The notes under the pieces: model-generated
Told to the model about the DNA's origin: nothing
Databases searched by the model: none
The model's input: the letters and a program-made list of their open reading frames with translations, nothing else
Made by a program: the position numbers and the translations under genes
Source of the DNA: Planctomicrobium piriforme
Lineage (GTDB): Bacteria; Planctomycetota; Planctomycetia; Pirellulales; PNKZ01
DNA: 13,387 nucleotides
Direction of reading: 5' to 3'
NCBI GenBank assembly: GCA_945877965.1
Contig: CAMCTH010000054.1
Span: 1-13,387, forward strand
Part shown: piece by piece, positions 1 to 7,883 of the stretch
Numbering within the stretch: the stretch's first letter is position 1
Layout: each line of letters begins with the position of its first letter

Positions 1-223
1 GGCGTTGCCAGGCTTGCGCCGCCGGGCGCAGTGTGACGCGCAACCGACTGCGGCGTCGGGCGATACGACGTGCCGGCAGGGCTGGAGTCGACGGCAAACT
101 TTCGCCGGCGAATCGCACCGACGGCGCTGCCGGCGGCAGAATCGGCGCGGTCCGTTCAGCCGATTCGGCGCGAACGGATGTGATCGTTGCAGTCGCGATG
201 ACGTTCATCGTTGGCTCTCGCAT
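1..223 (-). CDS. Unidentified reading frame downstream of the response regulator, C-terminus beyond the window
   Basis: I do not recognise this gene. Its ATG (223-221) directly follows the regulator's TAA (226-224), and a GGAGG lies 8 bases upstream inside the end of the regulator gene, so it is well placed for coupled translation. The frame stays open for 74 codons to the window edge. The product starts MREPTMNVIATATITSV, then turns proline/alanine-rich and finally arginine-rich (ARRIARRRSRLR). A second ATG at codon 6 is possible. Codon third positions are less GC-biased than in the neighbours, and another minus-strand frame is also open over the leftmost 150 bases. The coding call therefore rests mainly on the start context and operon position. 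It does not resemble FlgB, which might have been expected after a flagellar regulator. Confidence 0.4.
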   Translation of the reverse strand, partial: MREPTMNVIATATITSVRAESAERTAPILPPAAPSVRFAGESLPSTPALPARRIARRRSRLRVTLRPAAQAWQR

Positions 224-1647
<1,424 letters not shown>

Positions 1648-1651
<4 letters not shown>

Positions 1652-2517
1652 GCGACGGACTCCTGCGGGAGGCGACGAGGCAGGCGGATGTTGAACGCCG
1701 CGCCCCCTTCGGGACAGTTGCGGACGGTCACTTCGCCGCCGTGCGATTCGATCAAGCGATAGACGATGGCGAGACCCAGGCCGATGCCGCTCGACTTCGT
1801 CGTGAAGAACGGTTCGAACGCGCGACGGCGAGCCTCCTCAGTGAGCCCGGGGCCGTCGTCGGCGATTTCCAAGTCGATGTAGCCGGCAGCCGCGACGGCC
1901 GTGACGATCAGCTCGCCGCCGTCCGGCATGGCGTCCAAGGCGTTCAAGACCAAGTTCAGCACGGCGCGACGGAGTGCTTCGCGATCGGCATGCACGATCA
2001 ACCCGGCCGCGACGTCGACCGTCGTTCGGATCCCCTGGGCCGCGAGTTGCGGAGCCAGCGAAGCGAACATCTCGTCGATCATTGCGCGGAACAAGAGCGG
2101 CGTGACGTGCGGCTCGCGGTCGGCCGTGAAGTTCAGCAGGTCGTGGACCATCGCATCGAGCGCCGTCAGGCCGGATTCGACCTTTTCCAAGACGTCGAGG
2201 CTGCCGCCGTCGCCGGTCAAACGACGTCGCAACAGGCCGACATAGAGCGAAACCGGCACCAAGTTGTTGCGGACTTCGTGGGCGACGTGCGACGCAATCT
2301 GCCCCAAGTCGGCGAGGCGATTCTTGCGGGCTAACTCGCGATTCTTGATCGCCAGCTCGTTCGTCAGTCGACCGACCTCGGCTCGCAATGCGGAGTGAGT
2401 TTGTTCGAGGCGTTGCGTCGCTCCCTGCCATGCGGCGATCACATCCTCGAGTTTGAGGAGTTCGCGCGGCGCGGGAAGCGGATCGGTGAGCAGTTCGGTT
2501 TCAAGTTCGTTCGTCAT
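1648..2517 (-). CDS. Soluble sensor histidine kinase, NtrB/FlrB type
   Basis: This is the partner kinase for the response regulator encoded immediately downstream. In 289 residues it has no membrane helix and no recognisable PAS domain. The first ~70 residues look like a coiled coil (heptad-like stretch about 33-68). The HisKA H-box follows with H80 in HVAHEVRNNL, then the HATPase_c boxes: N-box around N188/N192 (NLVLNALDAM), G1 DDGPG (220-224), F-box FEPFFTTK (234-241) and G2 GIGLGL (244-249). The H-box has NN where many kinases have NP. The lack of a membrane or PAS sensor suggests an internal cue or a protein partner, as in FlrB-like kinases. The start is supported by GAGG 8 bases before the ATG, 10 bases after the stop of the upstream gene. 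Confidence 0.94.
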
Positions 2518-2527
2518 GGTGGTTACC

Positions 2528-3004
2528 TCAGCGGTCCGAGGTCAGATCGAGCGTCGAGGCAGAGTAAGGAGCGGCAGACGAATCAAAATAGGCCCCGCGA
2601 GTTGCTCCGGCCGATTGCACCGCGGCGAGTTGTCCGGCGGCATCGTCGCGGCGGCGGCGGAGTGCTTCTTCGCACCGCTTCTCTCCGTCGAGAATCTCGC
2701 TGAGCAGATGAGCCGAGCGTTCGGCGAGCGACGCACAGCGCAACCGCTCGGCATCGCCCGACCAAACGCGTCGCTGCGGATCGTCGTGACGAAACGGATC
2801 GAGCTCGCGTTCGAACTCTTGCAGTTCGCCGAGCGTCCGTTGCTTGGCCGCCAAGACGCCGAGCAGTTGGGTGATGTCGCCCGACTCGATCAGTTCTTGT
2901 TGTTGACGACACGACTCGGCCAGGCGCACGAGGCAATCGTGCTTGCCGTCGACGAGCGCGAGCAAGCGACGCGTGTCGGTCGTGGAAGATTCAGCGGTAG
3001 ACAT
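2528..3004 (-). CDS. Small coiled-coil protein, possible FlgN-family flagellar export chaperone
   Basis: This is a 158-residue, highly charged, almost wholly helical protein without a signal peptide or membrane segment. Its layout resembles the FlgN family, the cytoplasmic chaperones for hook-associated proteins. A first helix carries LLALVDGKHDCLVRLAESC, then QQQELIESGDITQLLGVLAAKQ, a region ending around FERELDPFR, and a second long helix near LLSEILDGEKRCEEAL. The last ~40 residues are low-complexity and Ser/Ala-rich. Length and the 'Q-x-x-L-I-x-x-G-D' segment fit, but FlgN proteins are poorly conserved, so this is a tentative call from pattern only. It lies 27 bases after the TPR gene and 10 bases before the kinase gene, clearly in the same operon. 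The ribosome binding site is weak (GAG about 10 bases upstream). It could instead be an unrelated coiled-coil protein. Confidence 0.5.
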   Translation of the reverse strand: MSTAESSTTDTRRLLALVDGKHDCLVRLAESCRQQQELIESGDITQLLGVLAAKQRTLGELQEFERELDPFRHDDPQRRVWSGDAERLRCASLAERSAHLLSEILDGEKRCEEALRRRRDDAAGQLAAVQSAGATRGAYFDSSAAPYSASTLDLTSDR

Positions 3005-3031
3005 AATCCGAGTTCTCGGCGAGAGACGACG

Positions 3032-5491
3032 TTACAACGATCCGAGCGTGTCGAGCAGTTTGACCCATTCGCTGCGGCTGTAGTTCGAAACCGATTCAAA
3101 GGCCGCATCTTCCGGCAGCCGGTTGAGCATCAGCTTGGCTTGTTCCAACGTGCCGCGCGCTTCGGGCCCGCGCTGCAACCGGCGATAGCAATCAACGATC
3201 TGCAAGTAGGCGTCCAAGGCGGCGGGCGAATTGGGAAACGATGCGATCGCCGTTTGATGCGCGCGAACCGCGTCTTCCAAGCGACCGAGCGAGTACAGAA
3301 TCGAGCCGCGCGCGAACAACGCATTCCGCAGCAAGGCGGTGCGGCCGGCGTCGTCTAATCCGCGAACGTTTGGCGAACGGGCGACGCGGATGGTTTCGTC
3401 GAATCGCTCGAGCGCCGCGGCGTATTCTTCTTCTGCTCGGCGAAGATACTTGGCTCGCTCGGTCGGCAGAGCGTCGTTCGGCACTTCGCTTTCGATCGCC
3501 TGCGCGCGACGGCGATGCGACTCGGCCGAACGATAGCGGGCCTCGATCGTCTCGGGATCTTCGGGATAGCGCTGCACCGCCTCGTCGAGACGATCGGCGG
3601 CGTCGGCATAGCGGCTCACGTCGTACAGTAGTCGGCCGACGGCGAACAGCGAGCGACGCCACTCTTCGCTCTCCGGCGTCAACGCTTCCGATTCCAAGTT
3701 CGCGGTCAACGCCTGTTCGGCCGGTTCGTATTGATTCAACTCGCAGTAGAGCTGCGCCAGCAACAGCCGGGCACGATAGACGGCCGGGTCGCGCGGATGC
3801 AGATCGAGGCACTGTTGCAACAATGCCAAGGCTTGTTCGTGACGTTCGTTCACGAGCAGCACTTCGGCCAGACCGACGAGCGCCTCGGCATGGTGACCGC
3901 GGGGCTCGACTTCCAGATACTTGCGGAATTGCCGCGAGGCGTCGACATAGTCGGCTCCGCGGAGATAGTTCTGTGCGGCAGCCCAAATGTTCTCAGGATA
4001 CTCGCGAGTCGCTTGTCGCAACTCGGCCAGACGTTGATAGAGCTTGCCGGCGATCCGCGAATGACTGCGCGATTCTTCGATGAGTTCGTCGGTCGTCTTT
4101 AAGGCCGTCGGCGCCGTCTGCAGGAGCTGCGCAGCCCACGCCACGTGCGCCTCGGCCGCCAGTTGCACGGCGTAATCTTCTTCGAACACACGTGGAAATA
4201 GATCGGCCAAGGTCGCGGCGGCCGCGTATTGGCGACGGCCGAAGAAATCGTCGTAGGCGGAGATTAATTGCCGCTTCAGTTCGGCGAGCGGCAGCCAGCG
4301 ATTGCGGTAGTTCGTCGTGTCGACGAGGTCGTCGACGACTTCGCCGTAGAGCGACACGGCCGAATCGAACTTGTCGTTCTTGCGGGCCAAGTGGGCCGAT
4401 TGAATTTGCGCGGCGAGTCCTTCGGGCCCATCGACGCTCCGTCGATACGCTTGATTGAATTGCTCGGCGGCTTCGTCGAATTTGTTTCGCTGTAAGTGGA
4501 GGAGTCCGGCGACGTACGTGGCGCGGGCCGTCGCGGCGGTGACCCCCTTGTCGGCGTCCATCGCCTTGTTGAGCAACTCGGCGGCGCGGTCGAGGCGAGC
4601 TTGGGCCTCTTTCGACGGCGGAGCCTCGGGGGCGTTCGGATCGCGCAAGGCCGCTGCTTCGGCCAACAGCAGACGAGCGCGGAGGACCGCGACGTCGGCT
4701 TCGCGCTTGGCATCGTCGGGAACGGCGGCTAAATCCTTCTCGGCATCGACCAAACGACCGAGTCGGAGCAAGATTTCGGACCGCAACAACAGGCCTTCGC
4801 TGCGATCTTCCGGGGCGGCCTTCTCATCGACGAGGAATCGGTCAATGGCGGCGAGCGCGGCTTTCAGATCCGGGTCGGGCTGAAAGAAATAGGCTTGCGC
4901 GAGGTAGCGATTCAACTCGGCTGCATGGTCGGGATTGTGCTCGAGCGCTTCGTGCAGCACCGGCAAGGCGTCGACATAACGCTCGGCCAGCAACATGCAA
5001 CGACCGCAGAGCAACGCGGCCTCGGCCTGACGATCTTCCGGCAAGCCGCGGCGATGGGCCTCTTCGAACCAGTGGGCTGCGATCTTAAACGAGTGGTGGC
5101 GATTGATGTCGTACTGGTTTTCGGCCCGTTGCAACGCGGCGACGCCGAAGACGAAGGCGGGGCCGCCCGCATCGTCCGTCGTGACGTTGTTGAACTGCTG
5201 CACCAATTTCGCGATATGCAGCGCTTCGGGGAGATCGCCGTTGTCGAGTGCGTGCAAGGCGTCGGCCGTCGTGTAGCTCCGCTCTTTTTCAGCTTGCTGA
5301 CGCTTGGCTTCGAACACGGCCCAGGTGAAGAGCGAAGCGCCGAAGACCGAGAACATGATCGAAAACGCGATCGCCGATTTGATGCGATGAGCGCGAACCC
5401 ACTGCGGCAAGTTGCGCACGGCGCGCAGTCGGTCCACGAGCGAAGGTTTCGCCTTCGCGGCGGCGTCGGGAGCAGCGGCCGGTTTCGACAT
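3032..5491 (-). CDS. Membrane-anchored TPR-repeat protein, 819 residues
   Basis: The protein has a basic, cytoplasmic N-terminal segment of about 38 residues and one hydrophobic helix (about 39-60, KSAIAFSIMFSVFGASLF). A long helical-repeat region fills the rest, so most of it should lie outside the cytoplasmic membrane. TPR-like units recur throughout, for example LLRSEILLRLGRLVDAEKDL, VAGLLHLQRNKFDEAAEQFN, LAEVLLVNERHEQALALLQQ, FAVGRLLYDVSRYADAADRL and FARGSILYSLGRLEDAVRAH, with the typical A/G/Y spacing. TPR arrays bind other proteins; the partner cannot be told from sequence. It is the first gene of the run that continues with the FlgN-like protein, kinase and regulator, so a motility or envelope-assembly role is possible but unproven. 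There is no clear Shine-Dalgarno before the ATG. Only the fold and topology are well supported. Confidence 0.88.
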   Translation of the reverse strand: MSKPAAAPDAAAKAKPSLVDRLRAVRNLPQWVRAHRIKSAIAFSIMFSVFGASLFTWAVFEAKRQQAEKERSYTTADALHALDNGDLPEALHIAKLVQQFNNVTTDDAGGPAFVFGVAALQRAENQYDINRHHSFKIAAHWFEEAHRRGLPEDRQAEAALLCGRCMLLAERYVDALPVLHEALEHNPDHAAELNRYLAQAYFFQPDPDLKAALAAIDRFLVDEKAAPEDRSEGLLLRSEILLRLGRLVDAEKDLAAVPDDAKREADVAVLRARLLLAEAAALRDPNAPEAPPSKEAQARLDRAAELLNKAMDADKGVTAATARATYVAGLLHLQRNKFDEAAEQFNQAYRRSVDGPEGLAAQIQSAHLARKNDKFDSAVSLYGEVVDDLVDTTNYRNRWLPLAELKRQLISAYDDFFGRRQYAAAATLADLFPRVFEEDYAVQLAAEAHVAWAAQLLQTAPTALKTTDELIEESRSHSRIAGKLYQRLAELRQATREYPENIWAAAQNYLRGADYVDASRQFRKYLEVEPRGHHAEALVGLAEVLLVNERHEQALALLQQCLDLHPRDPAVYRARLLLAQLYCELNQYEPAEQALTANLESEALTPESEEWRRSLFAVGRLLYDVSRYADAADRLDEAVQRYPEDPETIEARYRSAESHRRRAQAIESEVPNDALPTERAKYLRRAEEEYAAALERFDETIRVARSPNVRGLDDAGRTALLRNALFARGSILYSLGRLEDAVRAHQTAIASFPNSPAALDAYLQIVDCYRRLQRGPEARGTLEQAKLMLNRLPEDAAFESVSNYSRSEWVKLLDTLGSL

Positions 5492-5795
5492 GAGTTTCGA
5501 CGACGTGGTTTCCGCAGGGCAGCATCGTTGTTAACAAGACGACGCCGTGCGAGCGCGGACTTGAGCAAGCGACGAACGGGAAGCGAACCAGGACGGGAGC
5601 GACTCGGTGCGACGCGCGAACGGCATCGCGGGACGAGAAAAAACTGGGGCAAGGGTGAGAAGCGGGGCGACTTGTACTCGAAACGCGCAAAATGCGTCAA
5701 GATTGCTTCAAGTTCGCGCGGTCCGCGGCCGGGGCATTGAGTTGCCGGCAAGACTGGCAGAAGAAGGGCACCCGCGTCTTTGCAGAACGGAACGG
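5492..5795. other. Intergenic region upstream of the TPR-kinase-regulator operon
   Basis: These 304 bases lie between the hydrolase stop and the TPR gene start. I see no convincing coding frame on either strand. The region holds one candidate minus-strand promoter (5671-5700) and two perfect 10-bp palindromes: TTGTTAACAA at 5528-5537, AT-rich and about 37 bases before the TPR start codon, and TTGCCGGCAA near 5742-5751. Palindromes of this size are expected by chance a few times in a window this long, so their role is unknown. No hairpin followed by a T-run was found after the hydrolase gene. Confidence 0.6.
5671..5700 (-). promoter_or_regulatory. Candidate housekeeping promoter for the TPR-FlgN-like-kinase-regulator operon
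   Basis: On the minus strand TTGACG (5700-5695) is followed after 18 bases by TACAAG (5676-5671), matching 5 of 6 and 4 of 6 positions of the -35 and -10 consensus. Transcription would start near 5664, leaving a leader of about 170 bases before the TPR start codon. It was found by eye and is the best match in the gap, but not an exact one. Confidence 0.35.
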
Positions 5796-6620
5796 CTAGC
5801 GCTCGATCCGATTCGCGCCGGTGACGATGTCCATCATCCAGCGATCGGCGTCGGTAAGCATTTGTCGGCCGAGTTGCGATTGGCGCGGGTACTGGCGGAG
5901 CATGACGTGCATGCAGGCCGTGTAGAAGAGGCGCAGCTGAGCGTCGATCGCGACTTCGCGCTCGGCCGAGTCATCGTCTTCTTCATAAGCCAAGAAGAGC
6001 GGCAGGCGTCGAACTTCGTGCAAGCGAGCCAGCGGCGCGCCGCCGAGCGGGAAGATGCCGCCGAACGACAGCACGCCGGCGAAGCGATCGGGATAGGCGA
6101 GCGCGACGCGGAGTGCGGCGGTCCCGCCTGCACCGGCGCCGGCGAGGAAGATCCGTTGCGACGCGATGTGATAGCGACGTCGCGCGGCGTCGACGGCGTC
6201 GAACACCGCTTGTTCCGCGGCGGCGGAATCGGCCGAGGCGCGGCCCCAGGTTCGACCGCGGGCGTCCGCAGTCGTCGAGTCGGTCGGCACGCGCGGGGCG
6301 ACGCCGACGTAGTTCCGCATGCTCAACTGCGGCATCAACCGCAGCAATTGCTTTTCGTCTTGGCCGTCGCCGTGCAGCCACACCACCAGCGGGTAGGCGT
6401 AGTTCTGCTCGTAGTGAATCGGCCCGAATAGAATCGACGGCGAGTCGCCGTGCACGACCGTCGAGGCAATGCCGGCGTCGATCGTGGCGCCGTAGTTCGC
6501 CTCGGCCGGAGTGGACGGAGGCGCAAGCGGCGCGACGACGGGGGGCCGAAGACGATTCATCGTGGCGATTCCCAGCAGGGTCGAACAACGGCGCGAGCGG
6601 CCGCGGGGCGTGATGTGCAT
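5796..6620 (-). CDS. Alpha/beta-hydrolase-fold protein, probably catalytically inactive
   Basis: The 274-residue product resembles the carboxylesterase/phospholipase or PHB-depolymerase-like branch of alpha/beta hydrolases. A strand-turn YPLVVWLHGDGQDE (about 76-89) carries the HG of the oxyanion region. RIFLAGAGAGGTAALRVAL (156-174) is the nucleophile elbow, and YPDRFAGVLSFGGIFP follows. Active relatives have G-x-S-x-G at the elbow; here residues 161-166 are GAGAGG, with glycine (G163) at the serine position. Where the catalytic histidine usually sits (YP-x-x-H), the sequence reads YPRQSQLG, with serine. An acidic cluster EEDDD (213-217) sits near the usual acid. The gene therefore probably encodes a non-catalytic binding protein. 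There is no signal peptide. The ATG at codon 21 (6560) has a GGGA about 9 bases upstream and may be the true start; the first 20 residues look unconserved. It is a single gene with its own promoter. Confidence 0.85.
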   Translation of the reverse strand: MHITPRGRSRRCSTLLGIATMNRLRPPVVAPLAPPSTPAEANYGATIDAGIASTVVHGDSPSILFGPIHYEQNYAYPLVVWLHGDGQDEKQLLRLMPQLSMRNYVGVAPRVPTDSTTADARGRTWGRASADSAAAEQAVFDAVDAARRRYHIASQRIFLAGAGAGGTAALRVALAYPDRFAGVLSFGGIFPLGGAPLARLHEVRRLPLFLAYEEDDDSAEREVAIDAQLRLFYTACMHVMLRQYPRQSQLGRQMLTDADRWMMDIVTGANRIER

Positions 6621-6656
6621 CGTCGGTTGCGCGTGCGAGACGCAACGACTACGCGG

Positions 6657-6686
6657 ACTCTAAACCGGCGCGGCGCGCGATGTCAA
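6657..6686 (-). promoter_or_regulatory. Promoter of the hydrolase-fold gene
   Basis: On the minus strand a perfect -35 TTGACA (6686-6681) is separated by 18 bases from TAGAGT (6662-6657), which matches 4 of 6 -10 positions. Transcription would begin near 6650, about 30 bases before the first ATG. It lies about 50 bases past the end of mdh, so the hydrolase gene is probably transcribed separately. Confidence 0.5.
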
Positions 6687-6710
6687 CGCCCGTCCGTGGG
6701 CGGAGTTCCA

Positions 6711-6727
6711 CGCCGGCAACGCCGGCG
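6711..6727 (-). terminator. GC-rich hairpin just after mdh, possible weak terminator
   Basis: CGCCGGC (6711-6717) and GCCGGCG (6721-6727) form a perfect 7-bp stem with a 3-base loop, about 10 bases past the mdh stop. No T-run follows on the minus strand, so it is not a classical intrinsic terminator. It may instead protect the transcript end or help stop transcription together with a protein factor. Confidence 0.3.
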
Positions 6728-6736
6728 GCGGGTTAA

Positions 6737-7678
6737 TTAGACGAGTTTCGCCATCGCAGCGACGAGTTCCTTCACCGCGTCGACGCTCTTACGGAAATCG
6801 CCCTGCTCTTTTTCGGTCAGCTTCAGCTCGATGATCTTCTCGACGCCGCCCGAGCCGAGGATGACCGGCACGCCGACGTAGAAACCGCCGACGTTGTATT
6901 CCTTGTCGCAGTATGCGGCGCACGGAATCAAACGCTTCTTGTCGCGGACGACCGCTTCGACCATCTGCGTCGTTGCGGCGGCCGGGGCGTAGTAAGCGCT
7001 GCCGGTCTTCAGCAGGCCGACGATCTCGGCTCCGCCGACCCGAGCACGCTGCACGATTTCGTCGAGCCGCGCGGTGGTGATGAGTTGCGTGACCGGAATG
7101 CCGCCGACCGACGTGCAGCTCGGGACCGGCACCATCGTGTCGCCGTGACCGCCGAGCAACATGGCCGTCACGTCTTCGACGCTGACGCCGAGTTCCATCG
7201 CCAAGAAGGTGCGATAGCGGGCCGTGTCCAACACGCCGGCTTGGCCGATGACGCGGGCCGGCGGGAAGCCGGTGACTTGGAACGCACGCTGCACCATCGC
7301 GTCGAGCGGGTTGCTGACGACGATGACGACCGCGTTCGGGCTGCTCTTCTTGATCTCGGCGGCGACCGAACCGACGATCTTGGCGTTCGTGCCGAGGAGG
7401 TCGTCGCGGCTCATGCCGGGCTTGCGGGCGATGCCGGCCGTAATGACGACGACGTCGCTGTCCTTCGTGTCGGCGTAGTCGGTCGTGCCGGTGATGTTCG
7501 AATCGAAGCCGACGATCGGCGAGGCTTGCATCAGGTCGAGCGCTTTGCCCTTGGGCATGCCTTCGGTTTGCGGAACGTCGAGCAGCACGATGTCGCCCAA
7601 TTCAGCAGCGGCACACCAGTGAGCGGTGGTCGCGCCGACGTTGCCGGCGCCGATGATGGAGATCTTGGCACGACGCAT
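6737..7678 (-). CDS. mdh: Malate dehydrogenase (NAD-dependent, LDH-like type)
   Basis: This enzyme catalyses reversible oxidation of malate to oxaloacetate in the citric acid cycle, in the cytoplasm. The 313-residue length is typical. The Rossmann nucleotide loop is GAGNVG (10-15), and D34 at the end of the second strand indicates NAD preference. Substrate-binding R85 and R91 lie in ARKPGMSRDDLL; arginine at this place marks malate rather than lactate specificity. N123 lies in VSNPLD. The catalytic pair is D151 (with R154 in GVLDTAR) and H178 in GGHGDTMVP. All key residues are intact. The ATG has AAGGA 8 bases upstream. Neighbouring genes are unrelated, and its leader holds two inverted repeats described separately, so it is likely controlled on its own. 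Confidence 0.98.
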   Translation of the reverse strand: MRRAKISIIGAGNVGATTAHWCAAAELGDIVLLDVPQTEGMPKGKALDLMQASPIVGFDSNITGTTDYADTKDSDVVVITAGIARKPGMSRDDLLGTNAKIVGSVAAEIKKSSPNAVVIVVSNPLDAMVQRAFQVTGFPPARVIGQAGVLDTARYRTFLAMELGVSVEDVTAMLLGGHGDTMVPVPSCTSVGGIPVTQLITTARLDEIVQRARVGGAEIVGLLKTGSAYYAPAAATTQMVEAVVRDKKRLIPCAAYCDKEYNVGGFYVGVPVILGSGGVEKIIELKLTEKEQGDFRKSVDAVKELVAAMAKLV

Positions 7679-7686
7679 GATCGAGT

Positions 7687-7761
7687 TCCTTACACGAAAG
7701 AGGACGAGCGCGGGCGCTCGTCGAGCGGATATTCAACCTGAAGAAGGAGTTGAGTATCCGC
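7687..7761 (-). promoter_or_regulatory. Structured mdh leader: two adjacent inverted repeats before the ribosome binding site
   Basis: The arms 7725-7737 and 7749-7761 are inverted repeats of 13 bp with one mismatch (12 of 13 pairs), separated by 11 bases. Only two bases away, GACGAGCG (7703-7710) and CGCTCGTC (7715-7722) form a perfect 8-bp stem with a 4-base loop. Next on the minus strand comes the mdh ribosome binding site AAGGA (7691-7687). The loop of the first repeat contains TCCTT on the minus strand (7748-7744), which could pair with that AAGGA. The structure is directly visible. Whether it acts as an operator in DNA or as folded RNA is not known. Confidence 0.6.
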
Positions 7762-7780
7762 GCGTCGGGAGCGAAGTCAA
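7753..7780 (-). promoter_or_regulatory. Candidate mdh promoter overlapping an inverted repeat
   Basis: On the minus strand TTGACT (7780-7775, 5 of 6 to the -35 consensus) is followed after 16 bases by GATACT (7758-7753, 4 of 6 to the -10 consensus). The -10 lies inside the upstream arm of the 13-bp inverted repeat (7749-7761). If used, transcription would start near 7746 and the repeat would act at the DNA level, for example as a repressor site. Confidence 0.4.
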
Positions 7781-7818
7781 GGCCCGGACGGGGGTGCGTA
7801 GGGGTCTGCCGCGGGACG

Positions 7819-7839
7819 AAAAACGGCTTAAATCGCCGT
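7819..7839 (-). terminator. Intrinsic terminator after the two-gene envelope operon
   Basis: On the minus strand ACGGC (7839-7835) and GCCGT (7827-7823) form a 5-bp stem with a 7-base loop, ending in a run of five T (7823-7819). It lies about 45 bases past the stop of the gene ending at 7884. A small hairpin at 7853-7867 (TTCGTG/CACGAA, 3-base loop) precedes it. The stem is short but the stem-plus-T-run layout is typical. It separates the operon from mdh. Confidence 0.5.
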
Positions 7840-7883
7840 CATTCGACGAGGTTTCGTGCGACACGAATTGCCACCGGGGCGAT

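Noticed and set aside
2453..3358. 301-codon plus-strand frame spanning the kinase/FlgN-like/TPR gene junctions
   Set aside because: It crosses three real minus-strand genes, lacks domain motifs, and is explained as a shadow frame.
4912..5751. 279-codon minus-strand frame overlapping the start of the TPR gene
   Set aside because: It is in a different frame from the TPR gene, which has a membrane helix and repeats. The alternative product is Arg/Ser/Pro-rich and looks out of frame.
5753..5770. GG-N10-GC pattern on the plus strand resembling a sigma-54 promoter
   Set aside because: Outside the GG and GC it does not match the consensus, and it points towards no plus-strand gene.
7859..7880. TGGCA-type sigma-54-like sequence on the minus strand after the envelope operon
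   Set aside because: The spacing to the GC element is one base too long and the site lies just upstream of a terminator rather than a gene start.
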